Positions 7,007 to 14,982 of a DNA stretch of 20,642 nucleotides are shown piece by piece. The position numbers and the translations under genes are program-made. The stretch comes from CAYLLN01 sp036496265 (GTDB taxonomy: Bacteria; Planctomycetota; Planctomycetia; Pirellulales; Pirellulaceae). The notes under the pieces are model-generated. The model was not told the DNA's origin. It was given only the letters and a program-made list of their open reading frames with translations, and did not search any database. Each line of letters opens with the position of its first letter. The first letter of the stretch is position 1. The stretch is taken from positions 1 through 20,642 of the forward strand of contig DASXLL010000249.1 of assembly GCA_036496265.1 (NCBI GenBank), written 5' to 3'.

Positions 7007-8247
7007 TGAGCGTACGTTAAGGCTTCTTCCTCGGTAGTGATTTTTCTTTCAAGCTGCGCGTCTCGAACGGCTTCAAGAAGCCGGCGATACTCGGGACCTT
7101 GTGGAATTCCGAGCTGTTTGAGATCTTCACCGGTAATCAGCGGGACGGGATTGAGGTCGGCCGGTGGCAGGGCCAACTTTTCGCGGCAGAAGTCGATGTG
7201 GCTGAGGTCGTTGTCGATGGCGCGAACGACCGCCTCACAGTAACCGAGCAATTCGGTTACGCGCGGAGCAGTGAGAATGCGTTGCAATTTTGGCCAGTAT
7301 TCGGATCGGGCATTGCGGATAGTCGTCTCTTCGGTAAGCAGTTTTTCCACGCCGGACGTTTCTTCGTTCGACAGTTTCCAGCGTTGGCAAACCGACTGGG
7401 CTAAAACTTTGCGGTCGGCCGGCGACTCGATCTCGCGAATGAGCGCCGCGAGGGCCATCGGAAACGTCGGCTGGTGTAAGCCGGCCAGCGCGGCGATCGT
7501 TCGTGGCCATTGTTCGCTGTTTTGCAGGACTAAGCCGATCTCGGGCAGCAGGATTTCGAGCAAGTTCGTTTCGACGAGCAACTCGGCGCCGCGAGCGCGG
7601 TTGGGGTGCGTCAGAATCAGTCGCAGCTCCGTGGCGATTCGCTCGGCGCTGACGATAACAAGCTCGTGGGCCTGCTCTTTGACTGCGGCGAGCGTGTCCG
7701 CGTCGATCGCAAAGTCGAAACGGGCAGCAAATCGCACGGCGCGGAGCATGCGGAGCTTATCTTCGGCGATGCGAGCCCGCGGATCGCCGATGGCGCGGAC
7801 GATACGGCGCTGTAGGTCATCGCGACCGCCGACGTAGTCGATCACTTGCTCGGCGAGTGGATCAAAAAACAAACCGTTGATCGTAAAATCCCGCCGCTGA
7901 GCGTCGTGCTCCGCGTCGGAGAAGGTTACGGCATCGGGGTGCCGTCCGTCGCTATAGCCCGCATCGCGACGGAACGTTGCCACGTCGATCTGCCCAGCTT
8001 CGCGAGGACCAAGGACCGTAACAACGCCGAATGCCGCGCCGATTTCCAGCGTGCGGCGCTTGCCAAACACCTCTCGCACTCGCTCGGGCACGGCGTCCGT
8101 TGCCACGTCATAATCCTTTGGCAACATTGCCATGAGCTGGTCGCGGACGCAGCCGCCCGCCCACAACGCCTGATACCCGCTCTCGCGTAAGCGGCGTACG
8201 ACGTCCACGGCAAATTCGCGAGCCAGTTTGGGATCGATGGCGGGCAT
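6964..8247 (-). CDS. cca: CCA tRNA nucleotidyltransferase
   Basis: This enzyme adds or repairs the CCA end of tRNAs in the cytoplasm. The 427-residue product has the class II nucleotidyltransferase signature GGCVRD (31-36) and the catalytic carboxylates in KDYDVAT (Asp 45 and Asp 47). The FRRDAGYSDGR and RRDFTING (118-125) motifs follow, then the neck segment IAEDKLRMLRAVRFAARFDF. There is no HD phosphohydrolase signature in the C-terminal half, although a helical tRNA-binding region is present. The C-terminus (NLKSKIGNLKSEI) is encoded by an AT-rich repeat tract and looks like an acquired tail. A poly(A) polymerase role is possible within this family, but the general length and motifs favour CCA addition. 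It is divergent from the rhodanese gene and heads an operon with the methyltransferase. Confidence 0.92.
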   Translation of the reverse strand: MPAIDPKLAREFAVDVVRRLRESGYQALWAGGCVRDQLMAMLPKDYDVATDAVPERVREVFGKRRTLEIGAAFGVVTVLGPREAGQIDVATFRRDAGYSDGRHPDAVTFSDAEHDAQRRDFTINGLFFDPLAEQVIDYVGGRDDLQRRIVRAIGDPRARIAEDKLRMLRAVRFAARFDFAIDADTLAAVKEQAHELVIVSAERIATELRLILTHPNRARGAELLVETNLLEILLPEIGLVLQNSEQWPRTIAALAGLHQPTFPMALAALIREIESPADRKVLAQSVCQRWKLSNEETSGVEKLLTEETTIRNARSEYWPKLQRILTAPRVTELLGYCEAVVRAIDNDLSHIDFCREKLALPPADLNPVPLITGEDLKQLGIPQGPEYRRLLEAVRDAQLERKITTEEEALTYAQNLKSKIGNLKSEI

Positions 8248-8378
8248 GGGACGGGCTAGGGCGGACGGCTAGGGCTAGGCAGATGTGGCTGCACAAACTC
8301 AACTGACGAATGACAAACTGACATTGAACCGGGTTCGATTCACTTTCACTAGCCCTATCTGCTCACCCAGCCAATCCC

Positions 8379-8711
8379 ATGCTGCTCCTCGACATCGACG
8401 TTCAAACCGTCAGAAAGCTGCTCGACGACAAGGAGCCGTTTCTCTTTCTCGACTGCCGCGAGGCCAGCGAAGTGGCAACGGCCAAAATCATCGGCACAAC
8501 GCACATTCCCATGCGGGAGATTCCTGGCCGCCTTACCGAACTTCAGCCGCATCAGAACGGTCGTGTCATTGTGCATTGCCATCATGGCGGGCGGAGTTTG
8601 CGGGTCACGCAATTTTTGCGGCAGCAGGGGTTCGACAAAGCCCAAAACATGGCCGGCGGCATCGACGCCTGGTCGCTCGAAATCGATCCCACGGTTCCCC
8701 GCTATGAATGA
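8379..8711 (+). CDS. Single-domain rhodanese (sulfurtransferase)
   Basis: The 110-residue product is one rhodanese domain with no signal peptide, so it is probably cytoplasmic. FLFLDCREASEVATAKIIGTTHIP is the conserved N-terminal half (CH2A-like). The active-site loop is HCHHGGRS with the persulfide-forming cysteine at residue 67. The C-terminal GFDKAQNMAGGIDAW segment completes the fold. The six-residue-type loop favours sulfur transfer rather than phosphatase activity. The physiological acceptor is unknown. Its ATG follows a CCAATCCC context without a Shine-Dalgarno site. It precedes the tRNA-Leu gene by 89 bases. Confidence 0.92.
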   Translation: MLLLDIDVQTVRKLLDDKEPFLFLDCREASEVATAKIIGTTHIPMREIPGRLTELQPHQNGRVIVHCHHGGRSLRVTQFLRQQGFDKAQNMAGGIDAWSLEIDPTVPRYE

Positions 8712-8754
8712 CCATCCGCGTCAAAACTGATTCCGATCTCGGACTTCTGACCTC

Positions 8755-8784
8755 TTGCCGCTCCGCGCGGTGCTGCAATATAAA
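8755..8784 (+). promoter_or_regulatory. Candidate sigma-70 promoter of tRNA-Leu
   Basis: TTGCCG at 8755-8760 and TATAAA at 8779-8784 are 18 bases apart. Transcription would start about 8791, some 10 bases before the mature tRNA 5' end. The match is good but not perfect. Confidence 0.5.
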
Positions 8785-8800
8785 TGAAGGGCTAATTGCT

Positions 8801-8884
8801 GCGGCTGTGGCGGAATTGGCAGACGCGCTAGATTCAGGTTCTAGTGGCCGAAAGGTCGTGGAGGTTCAAGTCCTCTCAGCCGCA
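8801..8884 (+). tRNA. tRNA-Leu (anticodon CAG)
   Basis: The 7-bp acceptor stem GCGGCTG (8801-8807) pairs with CAGCCGC (8877-8883), with discriminator A at 8884. The anticodon stem CTAGA/TCTAG encloses TTCAGGT, giving anticodon CAG (8835-8837), which reads CUG. A long class II variable arm (GGCC-GAAA-GGTC) and a T arm (GGAGG-TTCAAGT-CCTCT) are clear. The 3' CCA is not encoded and must be added by the enzyme encoded nearby. A T5 run follows at 8886-8890. Confidence 0.97.
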
Positions 8885-8955
8885 CTTTTTCGTAATGGGC
8901 TTAGGCCATTCTCCTCGGCTACGGATGTAATCCGAAAGCCAGTTCGCCGCTCGAA

Positions 8956-9927
8956 CTACGTCGCAGCGGCCTTCCAGCCGTAGGTTGTATATTTGCAGTC
9001 GAGGGTTCCATCGTCGTAGAGGTTGATCGCGGCGTAGCCCTCGTCGAACCCGTCGTTTTTTCCTTTCCACCAGGCGCCGGAGACGGCCCCGTTGCAATAA
9101 AAGTGAATTCCCTTCAGCTCGACATAGTCAATGCGGTGCAGATGCCCGCTGAGGCAGGCTTTCACATTCGGATACTTCGTCAGCAGCGCGAGAATCTGCA
9201 CGGCGTCCCAATGAATGTGTCCGGCCTCAATGGGAATCGGATGCGTCGGCGGCGCTTTGGAGTTGATCAGCGGCGCGAGGGCTGAAACGATGGGAATGTG
9301 TGACCAAATCAGGATCGGCGTCGAGCGGGGCACGCGGGCGAGGTCGCTGGCCAGCCAGGCCATTTGCTCCTCGTCCAGTCCGCCATAAAACGCGCCTTCG
9401 GGCTCGCTGGGCTGAACTCCGTCGAGCGCGATGAAGTGCCAACTGGCCTGATCGAAGCTGTAATACGGTTTATCCAGGCCAAGGACTTCGCTGGCCCACT
9501 TCTTGCCGTAATCGGGCTCGCTGCCGGACGCGCCGCTCTTGGTTTTGTTCCAACCCCAAATGTCATGATTACCCAGACACGAGCGAATGGGAATCGAGTT
9601 TTCGGCCGAGCTGATGCGTTGCCACAGATCCCACTGAACTCTCGTCCGCTCCCGCGGCTGACGAACGCAGTCCATGACATGGTCGCCGCCGGATAAAATC
9701 AGATCGGGCTTATCGGCCGAGGCTTGCACATGCTGCAGGCAACTTGCCATACCTTCGGGCGCGCGGAGCTCTGGCTGCACGTGAATGTCGGTCAGGTGGG
9801 CTACACGGAGCACTCGCTTTCGCTCAGCTGCTGTGGTGAGACCGAGCATGCCTGCCGTTATACTGCCTGCCGCCAGCCCGGCTCCCGTCTTCACAAAGTT
9901 ACGGCGACTAATGGAAAAATCGTCCAT
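8956..9927 (-). CDS. Tat-exported calcineurin-like metallophosphoesterase
   Basis: The 323-residue product begins with a twin-arginine signal (SRRNFVKTG, residues 7-15, then a hydrophobic Ala/Gly-rich stretch to about 33), so it is exported folded. The five metallophosphoesterase motifs are in order. They are DIH (Asp 47, His 49), GGDH (Asp 82), GNHD (119-122), SHIP (His 210) and GHLH (261-264). These residues bind a dinuclear metal centre and hydrolyse phosphoesters; the substrate is unknown. A good ribosome site, AAGGAAG, stands about 6 bases before the ATG at 9927. It is convergent with the tRNA gene and divergent from the sigma-factor gene. Confidence 0.92.
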   Translation of the reverse strand: MDDFSISRRNFVKTGAGLAAGSITAGMLGLTTAAERKRVLRVAHLTDIHVQPELRAPEGMASCLQHVQASADKPDLILSGGDHVMDCVRQPRERTRVQWDLWQRISSAENSIPIRSCLGNHDIWGWNKTKSGASGSEPDYGKKWASEVLGLDKPYYSFDQASWHFIALDGVQPSEPEGAFYGGLDEEQMAWLASDLARVPRSTPILIWSHIPIVSALAPLINSKAPPTHPIPIEAGHIHWDAVQILALLTKYPNVKACLSGHLHRIDYVELKGIHFYCNGAVSGAWWKGKNDGFDEGYAAINLYDDGTLDCKYTTYGWKAAAT

Positions 9928-10052
9928 CGAGTGCTTCCTTCCGCTAGATGCTTCTGTCTTTATGGCAAATCAACTGATCGTCGAATTTAACCGACAACGT
10001 GAAAACAACCTGCTGCCACGAACCGATATCCGACCTATTTTAGGGCAGGAAA

Positions 10053-10122
10053 GGGGTCGGGAGTCGATTGCGGCGGTGACTCTCTATATGGAACACCTCT
10101 AACGCAATCGACTCCCGACCCC
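10053..10122. repeat. Perfect 20-bp inverted repeat, dispersed element copy 2
   Basis: GGGGTCGGGAGTCGATTGCG (10053-10072) is exactly complementary to 10103-10122, with a 30-base spacer unlike that of copy 1. The block TACAATCGAGACG starts at 10151, the same offset from the stem as in copy 1. Confidence 0.85.
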
Positions 10123-10210
10123 CTCCGCGCCTGCCGGCCCGGTCGGCACCTACAATCGAGACGCTCGCCCTTGCGGGAATCATCTGCTTTCACTCGCCCC
10201 CGGGCTCACC

Positions 10211-10253
10211 TCGTGAAAGATTTACGCAGCTGGTGTGTCTCTAATGGTAGAGA
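10211..10253 (+). promoter_or_regulatory. Possible promoter/leader of the sigma-kinase operon
   Basis: A TGAAAGATTT word (from 10213) and a GTGTCTCTAAT word (from 10235) are spaced roughly as ECF -35 and -10 elements. They lie about 30-65 bases before the sigma-factor ATG. TCTCT-AATGGT-AGAGA at 10238-10253 is a small inverted repeat. Autoregulation by the encoded sigma factor would be usual, but the motif itself is an inference. Confidence 0.3.
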
Positions 10254-10276
10254 GAGCGTCGGGGCCATAACAGCAC

Positions 10277-10873
10277 ATGCCAAGTTTGCCCGAAACGCGC
10301 GCCAGCTTACTTCTGCGACTGCCAGATGCGGCTGACGCGCGGGCGTGGGATGATTTTGCCGCCGTTTATGCCCCGCTTGTTTATCGACTCGCCCGGCGGC
10401 AGGGTCTGCAGCCGGCGGATAGCGACGACCTGGTCCAGGAGGTGCTGACGACGGTAGCCCGTTCGGTCGAAAGTTGGTTGGCTCGCGGCGATCGCGGTCC
10501 ATTCCGCGCGTGGCTGTTGCGAATTGCGCGAAACCAAGCAATCAACGTGCTGACGCGACACAAAAACAAGGAAACGGCCGGCAATAGCGCCGTCTCTCAC
10601 TGCCTGAATGAGATTCCGGCAAACAACGACGATCACAGCGAATTTGATCTGGAGCATCGCCGCCAATTGTTTCAGAGGGCTGAAGATCGCGTACGCGAGG
10701 AGGTGACACAACGCACCTGGCAAGCCTTCTGGCATTCCACCATCGAAGACCAGCCGATTCCGGAGGTCGCTAAGCGATTGGAGATGACCATTGGCAATGT
10801 TTACGTTGCCAGGAGCCGCGTCATGACCAGGTTGAGAGAGTTGGTGAAATCCCAACAAACAAACAGCGCATAA
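10277..10873 (+). CDS. ECF-family RNA polymerase sigma factor
   Basis: The 198-residue product has the two-domain ECF layout. Sigma region 2 spans about 23-95 (DDFAAVYAPLVYRLARRQG, then DDLVQEVLTTVARSVESW and FRAWLLRIARNQAINVLTR). Region 4 spans about 145-190 (TWQAFWHSTIEDQPIPEVAKRLEM, then NVYVARSRVMTRLREL), a helix-turn-helix that would read the -35 element. A polar linker lies between. It would direct core polymerase to a small regulon in response to a signal. The next gene, 51 bases downstream, is a membrane Ser/Thr kinase with an anti-sigma-like zinc motif. This resembles the kinase-linked ECF groups known from planctomycetes. No Shine-Dalgarno site is visible before its ATG. Confidence 0.93.
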   Translation: MPSLPETRASLLLRLPDAADARAWDDFAAVYAPLVYRLARRQGLQPADSDDLVQEVLTTVARSVESWLARGDRGPFRAWLLRIARNQAINVLTRHKNKETAGNSAVSHCLNEIPANNDDHSEFDLEHRRQLFQRAEDRVREEVTQRTWQAFWHSTIEDQPIPEVAKRLEMTIGNVYVARSRVMTRLRELVKSQQTNSA

Positions 10874-10924
10874 ACAGAAGGACACACGGCAACCAGCGGG
10901 CTGGACCCCGTAGCGATCGATCTT

Positions 10925-12505
10925 ATGGCCTCACCTTCCAATTGCAACGACGATCAGCTTCGCCAACTTTTGAATGGCGATGACACCGGCACGGCGGCGC
11001 ATCTGGAAGTGTGCCCTCGCTGCCAACGGCGGTTGGAGGAGCTCGCTGCTTCGGATGCTGAATGGCAGGAAGTCCGCGAGGAGTTTTCTGGTGCCTGTGA
11101 TGAACGTGATCCACTGAACGCCGAACTTCGCGAGCGACCTTGGAGCGATGCCCTTCGTTCTGGCGGCAGCCACGAAGCCAAGCCGGCTTGGACCGAATCG
11201 ATGGCCAAGCAGCTTCTGGGCCCACCTTCACATCCGGAGATGCTCGGGCGGCTCGGCCGCTATGAAGTCGAGCGACTGATCGGCAGCGGCGGCATGGGCA
11301 TCGTCTTCAAGGCGTTCGACACGGAGTTGAATCGGCCGGTCGCAATCAAAGTGTTGGCGCCGCACCTCGCGGGCAGCGGCGCGGCCCGGCAGCGGTTCAG
11401 CCGCGAAGCTCGCGCGGCCGCGGCGGTCGTCCACGAGCACGTCGTCGCCATTCACAATGTCGAAGCCGGCGGCCTCGCATCCTCACACCAACCCGAAGCG
11501 TCAGCGCGGGCCCCCTCACACCAACCCGAAGCGTCAGCGAGGGCCCCCTTCCTCGTCATGCAATACGTCGCCGGCGAATCGCTTCAAGCCCGGCTCGATC
11601 GCCAAGGCCCGCTCGCGCTGCGCGAAACTCTGCGAATTGCCCATCAGACGGCTGCGGGACTGGCCGCCGCTCATGCCCAAGGTCTCGTCCACCGCGACGT
11701 GAAGCCGTCCAATATTCTGCTGGAACAAGGGATCGAGCGGGCACTTTTGACCGATTTCGGCCTCGCCCGGGCCGCCGACGACGCCAGCCTGACACACACC
11801 GGCTATCTGCCAGGAACGCCACACTACATGTCGCCCGAGCAAGCCCGCGGCGATTCGATCGACGCTCGCAGCGATCTGTTCAGCCTCGGCAGCGTGATGT
11901 ACGCGATGTGTACCGGCCGTCCGCCATTCCGCCCCGACACCAGCTTCGGCGTTCTCCGCCGCATCACCGACACCGAAGCCCGTCCCATTCGCGAAACCAA
12001 CGCCGACATTCCCGCCTGGCTCGCAAACCTCATCGACAAGCTCCTCGCCAAAGACCCATCCCACCGTTTCGCCTCCGCCGCTGAAGCCGCCGCCACCATC
12101 GAGCAATGCCTGGCCCACGTTCAGCAGCCTGCCACCGTGCCGCTGCCTGAGGCCTGCCGAGTGAGCAAAACCGAACGCCTGCCTCCGCGGCTGCTGCTCA
12201 CGGTCGCCGCGCTGATTCTTCTGCTAGTTGGTGGCATAGCGACAACTGCGTATATCGCGAAGCAATATGAGCAAGCAATGTCAACGGTCAACAATGGCTC
12301 GACCGAAGGCGAATCAGTGACCGCCGAGTCGGTGAACGCAGATCTAGATTGGAACACGTCGGCCCAGGAAATGGTGACGCTGTCGAGGGAAGCAGCTGCG
12401 CTTCAAGAACGATCAGAATGGCTCTGGGACCGGCAACCGTCTGCTGTCACGAACAGTTCGACTGAGAAAATCCGGCAAAACATCGATCTGGAGAGAAAAC
12501 CATGA
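10925..12505 (+). CDS. Transmembrane Ser/Thr protein kinase with N-terminal zinc-finger-like motif
   Basis: The 526-residue product starts with a short domain carrying HLEVCPRC (His 26, Cys 30, Cys 33), the HxxxCxxC pattern of zinc-containing anti-sigma domains. The kinase domain follows. Visible elements are the Gly loop GSGGMG (120-125), Lys 142 in VAIKVL, the alpha-C glutamate at 161, HRDVKPSN (catalytic Asp 258), DFG (277-279), and GTPHYMSPEQA. All key residues are present, so it should be active. An insertion of two 11-residue repeats (residues about 186-208) sits in the beta4-beta5 loop. One membrane helix spans 423-445, leaving about 80 residues outside. It probably senses an envelope cue and controls the upstream sigma factor. 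Its last bases overlap the next gene (ATGA), implying translational coupling. Confidence 0.93.
   Translation: MASPSNCNDDQLRQLLNGDDTGTAAHLEVCPRCQRRLEELAASDAEWQEVREEFSGACDERDPLNAELRERPWSDALRSGGSHEAKPAWTESMAKQLLGPPSHPEMLGRLGRYEVERLIGSGGMGIVFKAFDTELNRPVAIKVLAPHLAGSGAARQRFSREARAAAAVVHEHVVAIHNVEAGGLASSHQPEASARAPSHQPEASARAPFLVMQYVAGESLQARLDRQGPLALRETLRIAHQTAAGLAAAHAQGLVHRDVKPSNILLEQGIERALLTDFGLARAADDASLTHTGYLPGTPHYMSPEQARGDSIDARSDLFSLGSVMYAMCTGRPPFRPDTSFGVLRRITDTEARPIRETNADIPAWLANLIDKLLAKDPSHRFASAAEAAATIEQCLAHVQQPATVPLPEACRVSKTERLPPRLLLTVAALILLLVGGIATTAYIAKQYEQAMSTVNNGSTEGESVTAESVNADLDWNTSAQEMVTLSREAAALQERSEWLWDRQPSAVTNSSTEKIRQNIDLERKP
11482..11547 (+). repeat. Two in-frame 33-bp repeats inside the kinase gene
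   Basis: Units at 11482-11514 and 11515-11547 differ by one base (C or A in GCGCGGG/GCGAGGG). Each contains ACCCGAAGCGTCAGCG, the dispersed repeat, and together they encode two PEASARAP peptides. The length of 11 codons keeps the frame. Confidence 0.92.
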
Positions 12506-14760
12506 GCGAAGCGACCACAATTCCACGACCGAGCACGTTTTCGTCGTGCCCATTCGGCGGTAGCGTTAGCCGAGCTCAGCATCGATCGCTGTTTCGTTTG
12601 AGACCTTCGCTTTGGGACTTTATCACGGCTATCGCTTGTTTCGGAGGTCTTGGGGCCTCCCTGGTGCCATGCGCGAGCGGCGAAGAGCCAGATCCGGCGA
12701 GCGCTTTGGTAAACAGGCGTCGCGATGTTGAAGGTCAATTGAATGCCGCTAACGAGAACCTTTTTGCGATAGCGCAACAGCTTCAGGATTCCACCCCACT
12801 CTCCGCGACAGACAAAAAGCGGCTGGAAGGTGAACAAGCCAAGCTACGCGTGCGCGTCGCTTCGTTGACAAAGCAAATGGAGCAGCTTAATCAGCGGCTG
12901 CCGGATGATACTCGCATCAAAGTCTTCCAGCTTCGCAATATGAAGGCAATCGAAGCCGAGCGGATCATCAGAACTCTGTTGGGCCAGCAGTTGCAGTCAA
13001 TCGCGGCTGACGAGCGAACCAACTCTCTCATTGCATCTGGCCAGGAGGTAAACCTGACTGTCGTCTATGCCCTTCTCACGCGACTGGATGAGCAAGTGGC
13101 GGACAAGAACGCGCCTTTAATTGCAGCCGACGCCCGCGGCACTGCGAAGACGGCTGCGTCAATCGCCGATTTTACGAAGAAATATGAAGCCCAAGAGCAA
13201 GAGGCGGCAAAACTAGCAAGTGAAATTCGCGGCGCTCCCGACGATTTGTCTCATAAAGCGACGCGCACGCAACTTCAGGCGAAGTTGCGCCAAGCCGTTA
13301 AAGAATCGTTCGCCGCGCGGCAGCAACTCCACCGTGCAGAAGCGGACGAGCTCACCGCGCGCGTGCAATCGATCAAGGCCAATCTTGAGCGCCGCGACAA
13401 GATCGCCGATCAAATCGTCGAGCAGCGCGTGAATGACCTCCTCAATCCTGATTTGCAGTGGGAGCAACGCAACCATCTCGCGCCGCGTGCGGAAAGCGTA
13501 TCGCCGAGCGAGGCAGTCGATTTCATCGCCGCCCGCGCCTATCGCGACAAGCTGCGCGAGCGATGGGCCCAAATCGAGAACCTCTATCTCAATGGCAGAT
13601 TTCAGATCGGCGAGCTGCTGCAAGCAGCCAAGGAGTTGGGCGAAGCCGAGGTTGCCGCCGCCGCGACCCCTGCGGAACGACTCGCGGCACGGCAACAGCA
13701 CCTGGAGCGTCTGCATGGCGTCAAGTCGGTGTTTGATGCCAAGTTCGCGGCCGAAGTGGAGCCGGAAAACCAGAAGCTCGCCGTCGATGCCGAAGTGCTC
13801 AAAGCGGAGGCCGCGTTAGCGTCCGAATCAAGCCACCCCCAAGCGTCACCCGCGCAGCTCGCCGCGATTCCTTCCAGCCAACAAGACCAACTCACGGATC
13901 AGGAAACCGAGAAAATCTGGAGCGTCCTCGGCGTTCGCGTGCGGACGGCCAAAAAAGAGGAACTCATCGGCGATCGCTACGGCGGCGGGGCAGTTATCAC
14001 CGAGGTGCGCCCCGGCAGTCCGGCCGATGGCCCAGCGCCTTTGCGCGTTGGCGATGTCATTGTGATGGCCGGTCAGCGGGAGGTGACGTCGCCCAAGCGG
14101 CTGGCGTTCATTCTCACTCAGCCGTTCGCCACGGAAACGAGCACCGATGGCGAAACGAAGCTGATCGGGCTCATCGAAGTGCAGCGCGGCCGCGGCATCG
14201 TGCAAAATGGGATGCAGTTCCCACTGGGAGCCCTACCTTCGTACCGTCCGGGAACCGCTGACCCGGCGGCCGCACCGGCCGATGGTAAGACCGCGACGTT
14301 GCGAACTCCCAGCCAGTTTCAGCAATCGCTCACGACGGCCGAAGAACGCTTCAATCGCCTCAAGCGCGACGATGTCTCGCGATTTGCCGGAAGCTCCGCG
14401 GAAGAAAAAACGCAACTCAAGGAAAAAATGGTCCGCGACGCCGAACAACGGCTCCGTCTGGCACAAGCCGAATACGCCGCACAGATTCGGCTCCTCCAAT
14501 TGGAGCTGCAAGATGCCACCTCGGCAGTCTCGGCCGCGGAGCAGCAAAGCAAGCTCGCCAAGGAAATGCACAAAGTGAGGCCGGACCGGAACGAGCAAGT
14601 GATTTCATCTGAACGAACTCTTCAAGACGCGCAGCTTCGCGAGGAACGAGCCAAAACACTGCTAGATCTCTATCAGCAGGTCGATCCCAAACAATCGAAC
14701 CAAGTCAACCCGGTTGACGGGACTGCGACGCCAGTTGATCCTTTCGGCCGTCCCATCTGA
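12502..14760 (+). CDS. Secreted coiled-coil protein with NolW-like and PDZ domains
   Basis: The 752-residue product has a long polar N-terminus, then a hydrophobic segment (about 40-58, FITAIACFGGLGASLVP), which suggests an exported or membrane-anchored protein. Residues 139-200 (IKVFQLRNMKAIEAERIIRTLL, ADERTNSLIASG, VVYALLTRLDEQV) resemble the secretin N/NolW fold used for ring assembly. A long charged helical region follows (210-440). A PDZ domain covers about 474-560 (LGVRVRT, then GGGAVITEVRPGSPADGPAPLRVGDVIVMAG). A second coiled coil lies at about 610-735. No protease triad is seen, so it is probably a scaffold or ligand-binding partner. It overlaps the kinase gene by four bases, implying a shared function. 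The combination is unusual and I know no named family for the whole protein. Confidence 0.8.
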   Translation: MSEATTIPRPSTFSSCPFGGSVSRAQHRSLFRLRPSLWDFITAIACFGGLGASLVPCASGEEPDPASALVNRRRDVEGQLNAANENLFAIAQQLQDSTPLSATDKKRLEGEQAKLRVRVASLTKQMEQLNQRLPDDTRIKVFQLRNMKAIEAERIIRTLLGQQLQSIAADERTNSLIASGQEVNLTVVYALLTRLDEQVADKNAPLIAADARGTAKTAASIADFTKKYEAQEQEAAKLASEIRGAPDDLSHKATRTQLQAKLRQAVKESFAARQQLHRAEADELTARVQSIKANLERRDKIADQIVEQRVNDLLNPDLQWEQRNHLAPRAESVSPSEAVDFIAARAYRDKLRERWAQIENLYLNGRFQIGELLQAAKELGEAEVAAAATPAERLAARQQHLERLHGVKSVFDAKFAAEVEPENQKLAVDAEVLKAEAALASESSHPQASPAQLAAIPSSQQDQLTDQETEKIWSVLGVRVRTAKKEELIGDRYGGGAVITEVRPGSPADGPAPLRVGDVIVMAGQREVTSPKRLAFILTQPFATETSTDGETKLIGLIEVQRGRGIVQNGMQFPLGALPSYRPGTADPAAAPADGKTATLRTPSQFQQSLTTAEERFNRLKRDDVSRFAGSSAEEKTQLKEKMVRDAEQRLRLAQAEYAAQIRLLQLELQDATSAVSAAEQQSKLAKEMHKVRPDRNEQVISSERTLQDAQLREERAKTLLDLYQQVDPKQSNQVNPVDGTATPVDPFGRPI

Positions 14761-14917
14761 CACCCCCTTTTCACGCAGGCCAGGCAAAGAGACCAAGCAA
14801 AGGGGTCGGCTATGTACTCTCGTGGCTGCAACTCATCGTCGCCCAAACGGCTGTCGTCCCCTAACCGCGGCTGAGGGTTTCGGTCTTTTTTTTCTTTTCG
14901 ACCAATGACTTTTCTTG

Positions 14918-14947
14918 TTGACATCCGCAATCGCCATCTGCTACAAA
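14918..14947 (+). promoter_or_regulatory. Sigma-70 promoter of the BlaI-type gene
   Basis: A consensus -35 TTGACA (14918-14923) is followed after 18 bases by TACAAA (14942-14947). The start would fall near 14954, about 30 bases before the ATG. It overlaps the first operator-like dyad. Confidence 0.65.
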
Positions 14948-14969
14948 CTGTAACGCTACACGACGTAGC
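14940..14969. promoter_or_regulatory. Two tandem dyads, candidate BlaI-type operator
   Basis: GCTAC-AAACT-GTAAC (14940-14954) and GCTAC-ACGAC-GTAGC (14955-14969) are adjacent inverted repeats of 15 bases each. The first also reads TACA-AAC-TGTA, the core recognised by known BlaI/MecI repressors. They lie over the -10 element and just before the AGGAG ribosome site, the position expected for autorepression. Confidence 0.6.
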
Positions 14970-14982
14970 ACAGGAGAATGTT

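Larger units (their letters stand above)
9928..10276. other. Divergent intergenic region with dispersed element
   Basis: This gap separates the phosphoesterase and sigma-factor genes. It contains the second long inverted repeat (10053-10122) with its downstream block (10151-10177) and a possible sigma-operon promoter (10211-10253). No gene is seen. Confidence 0.7.

Noticed and set aside
8708..8983. A 91-residue plus-strand frame after the rhodanese gene
   Set aside because: It runs straight through the tRNA-Leu gene and has no plausible protein features.
11534..12118. A 194-residue minus-strand frame opposite the kinase
   Set aside because: It is the antisense of well-conserved kinase motifs. 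High GC content keeps such frames open.
14799..14860. A third copy of the long inverted repeat (AAAGGGGTCGG at 14799)
   Set aside because: Only 11 bases match the arm, no complementary right arm is found, and the downstream block is missing. At most it is a remnant.
14863..14895. A possible intrinsic terminator (T8 run) between the PDZ gene and the BlaI-type gene
   Set aside because: The T run is clear, but the preceding sequence forms only about four base pairs (ACCG with CGGT), too weak to call.
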